A DNA stretch of 8,163 bases, from assembly GCA_030639395.1 (NCBI GenBank), contig DAOWCW010000033.1, positions 1 to 8,163 of the forward strand, written 5' to 3'. Of this stretch, positions 6,234 through 8,163 are shown piece by piece (within the stretch, counting starts at the first letter, position 1; the number at the start of each line of letters is the position of its first letter). Both the position numbers and the translations under genes were made by a program. Under the pieces are notes generated by a model. It saw only the letters and a program-made list of their open reading frames with translations. It made no database searches and had not been told where the DNA came from. This stretch comes from an archaeon. Lineage in GTDB: Archaea; Nanoarchaeota; Nanoarchaeia; Pacearchaeales; GW2011-AR1.

Positions 6234-7583
6234 TCACTCTTTCCCATCTTTTTTCACCTCAATTAAGATATAATATCCAGTCTTATCAGAACCTATCCTT
6301 TTAACTATTTTTTCTTTCATTAATTTAGTCAAATCCCTCTTCAATGTTCCCAAAGATATTTTTAAACTCTTAACCAATTCCTCCCTTTTTACATTATTAT
6401 TATCATTAATATAATTTACGATTAACGCCTGCCTTTTTTCAGCTTTATTTACTGGCTCATTTAGTGGCTCATTTAGTGGCTCATTTAGTGGCTCACTTTC
6501 TAAAATCACAAAAAAATCGTTCTTAGTTAATTTAAACTCTACTTTGTTTTTATTTTTTTCACAATTTACTTTTATTCTTTTGATTCCTGTTCCTACCTTT
6601 TCCATAAAAATAGTTTTAGACAGCAAATCCGCAATTAATCTATTTCTTAATCTACTCGTTATCCCAAATTCTTTTTTAGAAACCAATGAACTCCCAGGAT
6701 TATTAATTATTAATTTATCTTTTAATTTTTCAACAGCAACCTCGCCATCATCAAAATAATCCCTATGAACAACTGCATTAACAATCGCCTCCCTATAAGC
6801 TTTCTCAGGAAACTGCGGATACTCTTTTCTTTTGCTACCAAGTATTTCAAACCTAACTGGAACACATTCATTAAGATATTGTATCGCAAATTCTATGTTC
6901 CCAACAATCCCCTTATCAACTTCTTTTCTATCAATTATATCCACTCTTTCATTCCCTTTAAACCTGACACATCTTATTTTTGAATTCCCAATATATTTAT
7001 ATGGCTCTTTCGCAAAAAATAAAATTCCCGCATTTGTCATACCCTCCTTTGTTAATAACTTTAAATTTTTCAAAATATCTTTTTTATCTAAATTATTTGA
7101 AATGCCTGCTAATTTTAGATAATAATTAAACTTATCTTCGTCAAAATCTTCAAATTTGAAATCAGAACAAATTTGCTCATCAAATCTAATCTTGCCTGAT
7201 TTTATACTTAATTCAATTATCTGATCCCTATTCATCTTTTGAGAATTTGCATTCATCCTCATATAAAAACCACCTGAACAAAAATATGGTTTATCTTTAC
7301 CCTCTACAATATCAATTATTAATATTTTCTCAAATGATGTCATATTAATAGAAATAGGGGGGTCGCAGTTTCTTGCAATATCCTGAACTTGTGATTTTAA
7401 TTTATTTGTTATATCAATTCCTTTAATATTATTTTTATCATCTATTCCTAAAAAGATTTTTCCCCCACTAGCATTAGCAAAAGCAACAATCTCTTGAGCA
7501 ATTTTTTTATCTAATTTCTCTTTAAACTCAACGAATTGCCCTTCTCCTTCTTGCAAAATAAATTCTAATTCTTTTTTATTCAT
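6234..7583 (-). CDS. AlbA_2 / HATPase_c_4 / winged-helix protein (COG2865, RecG-like regulator)
   Basis: A 449-residue protein with the full COG2865 architecture. The N-terminal Schlafen AlbA_2 domain spans about 5-125, with EGQFVEFKEKL, the AFANASGGKIFLGIDD core and the closing FYMRMNANSQKM. A GHKL-type ATPase-like half follows, with YREAIVNAVVHRDY (263-276), NNPGS (294-298) and KVGTGIKRI (329-337). A C-terminal winged helix (about 381-445) contains VKREELVKSLKISLGTLKRDL. Between ATPase and winged helix is a linker of four EPL/VN repeats (364-379), a known hypervariable position in this family. Such proteins are often misnamed ATP-dependent DNA helicase RecG; they lack helicase motifs and are thought to be DNA-binding regulators, some tied to defence or mobile DNA. 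The catalytic or DNA role here is inference. Its base use differs from all its neighbours (purine-rich coding strand), suggesting recent arrival or inversion. Confidence 0.88.
   Translation of the reverse strand: MNKKELEFILQEGEGQFVEFKEKLDKKIAQEIVAFANASGGKIFLGIDDKNNIKGIDITNKLKSQVQDIARNCDPPISINMTSFEKILIIDIVEGKDKPYFCSGGFYMRMNANSQKMNRDQIIELSIKSGKIRFDEQICSDFKFEDFDEDKFNYYLKLAGISNNLDKKDILKNLKLLTKEGMTNAGILFFAKEPYKYIGNSKIRCVRFKGNERVDIIDRKEVDKGIVGNIEFAIQYLNECVPVRFEILGSKRKEYPQFPEKAYREAIVNAVVHRDYFDDGEVAVEKLKDKLIINNPGSSLVSKKEFGITSRLRNRLIADLLSKTIFMEKVGTGIKRIKVNCEKNKNKVEFKLTKNDFFVILESEPLNEPLNEPLNEPVNKAEKRQALIVNYINDNNNVKREELVKSLKISLGTLKRDLTKLMKEKIVKRIGSDKTGYYILIEVKKDGKE
6447..6494 (-). repeat. Four tandem 12-bp repeats inside the COG2865 gene
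   Basis: The unit GAGCCACTAAAT (minus strand) is present three times exactly and a fourth time with one change (CTA to GTA). It encodes EPLN, EPLN, EPLN, EPVN in the flexible linker between the ATPase-like and winged-helix parts. Because the unit is a multiple of three, copy-number change alters linker length without shifting the frame. Near-identity of third-codon positions points to recent slippage expansion. Confidence 0.9.
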
Positions 7584-7600
7584 ATTCTATCTCTTTGGAG

Positions 7601-7650
7601 CCCCCTCAACCCCCCCCAATCAAAAAAATCACAAAAACCCCAACCAAAAA
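7601..7650 (-). other. G-rich, T-tract leader / terminator block between the COG2865 gene and the broken ATPase gene
   Basis: On the minus strand, reading toward the COG2865 gene, this has T5 GGTTGGGG T5 (7633-7650), T7 (7622-7628), G8 (7610-7617) and G5 (7601-7605), then CTCC and the gene 18 bases later. The T-tracts fit termination of transcripts from the ATPase remnant. The G-runs could form a G-quadruplex in the 5' leader of the COG2865 message. The rest of the 7584-7775 gap is C/T/A-rich and holds no gene I can support. Confidence 0.4.
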
Positions 7651-7726
7651 CAAAGCACTTTTACATCTATCTCTTTCTCCAAACACACTACCTCTCTCTT
7701 TCATACAACAAACAAACAACTAATCT

Positions 7727-7735
7727 TTTTAAAAC
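7727..7735 (-). promoter_or_regulatory. Possible TATA box for the COG2865-type gene
   Basis: The palindromic-like TTTTTAAAA is the best TATA-like element in the gap upstream of ATG 7583. It would start transcription near 7705, giving a leader of about 120 bases, unlike the leaderless genes elsewhere in the window. No AT-rich element lies at the leaderless distance (around 7610 is a C/G run). Weak evidence. Confidence 0.3.
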
Positions 7736-7775
7736 TGCTCATCCCTCTCCCATCAACCATCCCCATCCTCCGTCA

Positions 7776-8163
7776 CTAGTCCCCCAACAACCACTTCCAC
7801 AACGGAACAAACTTAATCTTCTTAGAACCAACCTTTTTCTCTCCCTCATAGTCCCAAGTAACAACAAACAAATTATTGCACCTCAAAGCACGACTACCCA
7901 AAAGTAAAGATTTTATCCCCCTCTCATTTACATCTTCATAAGAATCAGCATAACTAACCAGAGCCAACCTCTCAGCCTTATAATCTCATTTCAAAACCAA
8001 AGAAGCAGCCCAAAGATATCTCCCAAATTTCACCAGATTCAAAACATCTCCAACCTTATCCCTTACTCCACCCTCAGCATCCGTACAAAAACAATCCTCC
8101 CCAGTACGCCTAATAATTTCCCTCGATTTCAAAGCAACATTTTCTCCCGTAAAACCACCAGCA
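7776..8163 (-). pseudogene. Broken ATP-binding protein of the DUF4143 (COG1373) type, 3' end
   Basis: One minus-strand frame runs in from the right edge and ends at 7776, interrupted once by an in-frame TGA at 7986-7988. The part after the break, RLALVSYADSYEDVNERG followed by KSLLLGSRALRCNNLFVVTW and VPLWKWLLGD, matches the C-terminus of archaeal DUF4143 ATPases, where a nuclease-like domain ends ...LIQVCYDL....RE...L......LK...L.ITWDYE...PLWKWLL. The part before the break has GFTGENVALKSREI, like the family's LFENLVALELRR. The expected EVDFVV motif is not recognisable, so other damage is likely. TGA is a working stop elsewhere in this window, so recoding is unlikely. Only a 63-codon piece from a TTG (7967) remains open, too small for the domain. 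The N-terminal AAA+ part would lie outside the window. Confidence 0.62.

Noticed and set aside
6544..7122. Three + strand frames (6544-6759, 6765-6983, 6832-7122)
   Set aside because: All are antisense to the COG2865 gene and have hydrophobic, Phe-rich products typical of the complement of an A-rich coding strand.
1..8163. tRNA, rRNA or CRISPR array
   Set aside because: No cloverleaf, rRNA signature or regularly spaced repeat was found on either strand; the only tandem repeat is the coding 12-bp unit.

Overview
The window looks like a piece of an AT-rich archaeal chromosome, most likely from a DPANN lineage of the Woesearchaeota/Pacearchaeota/Nanoarchaeota type. The support is a TrmB-family regulator, archaeal tRNA-thiolation relatives, TATA boxes 25-30 bases ahead of start codons with almost no leader, ATGA gene overlaps, T-tract terminators, and a surface protein carrying a TGNAV motif just before its membrane helix. 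The lineage is inferred; no rRNA or marker gene is present.

Layout: (i) 2-1448, + strand, a tightly overlapping three-gene operon. It holds the C-terminal half of a tRNA-thiouridylase-related protein with an NFACT-R-like domain, a very reduced TtuA/Ncs6 relative that has lost its ATP-binding loop and every cysteine, and a VTT/DedA-type membrane protein. (ii) 1486-2880, - strand, a TrmB regulator followed by a HAD phosphatase. (iii) 2921-3792, + strand, divergent from trmB, a stand-alone receiver protein translationally coupled to an unrecognised small basic protein. (iv) 3799-5928, - strand, a large exported protein: signal peptide, three Ig-like segments, one membrane helix and a cytoplasmic class III nucleotidyl-cyclase fold with a damaged active site. 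(v) 6234-7583, - strand, an AlbA_2/HATPase/winged-helix protein (COG2865 type) with a 12-bp tandem repeat in its linker. (vi) 7776-8163, - strand, the 3' end of a DUF4143-type ATPase gene broken by an in-frame TGA.

The genes fall into three themes: tRNA sulfur modification (left operon), signalling (TrmB, receiver protein, cyclase-like receptor), and an accessory right end (COG2865 protein and ATPase remnant). The most notable items are the cysteine-free TtuA relic kept inside a coupled operon, and the receptor-like pseudocyclase lying tail to tail with the receiver operon. Almost all of the + strand is A/C-rich and very poor in G whichever way genes point. The COG2865 gene departs from this pattern (T exceeds A on the + strand), which suggests later arrival or inversion.
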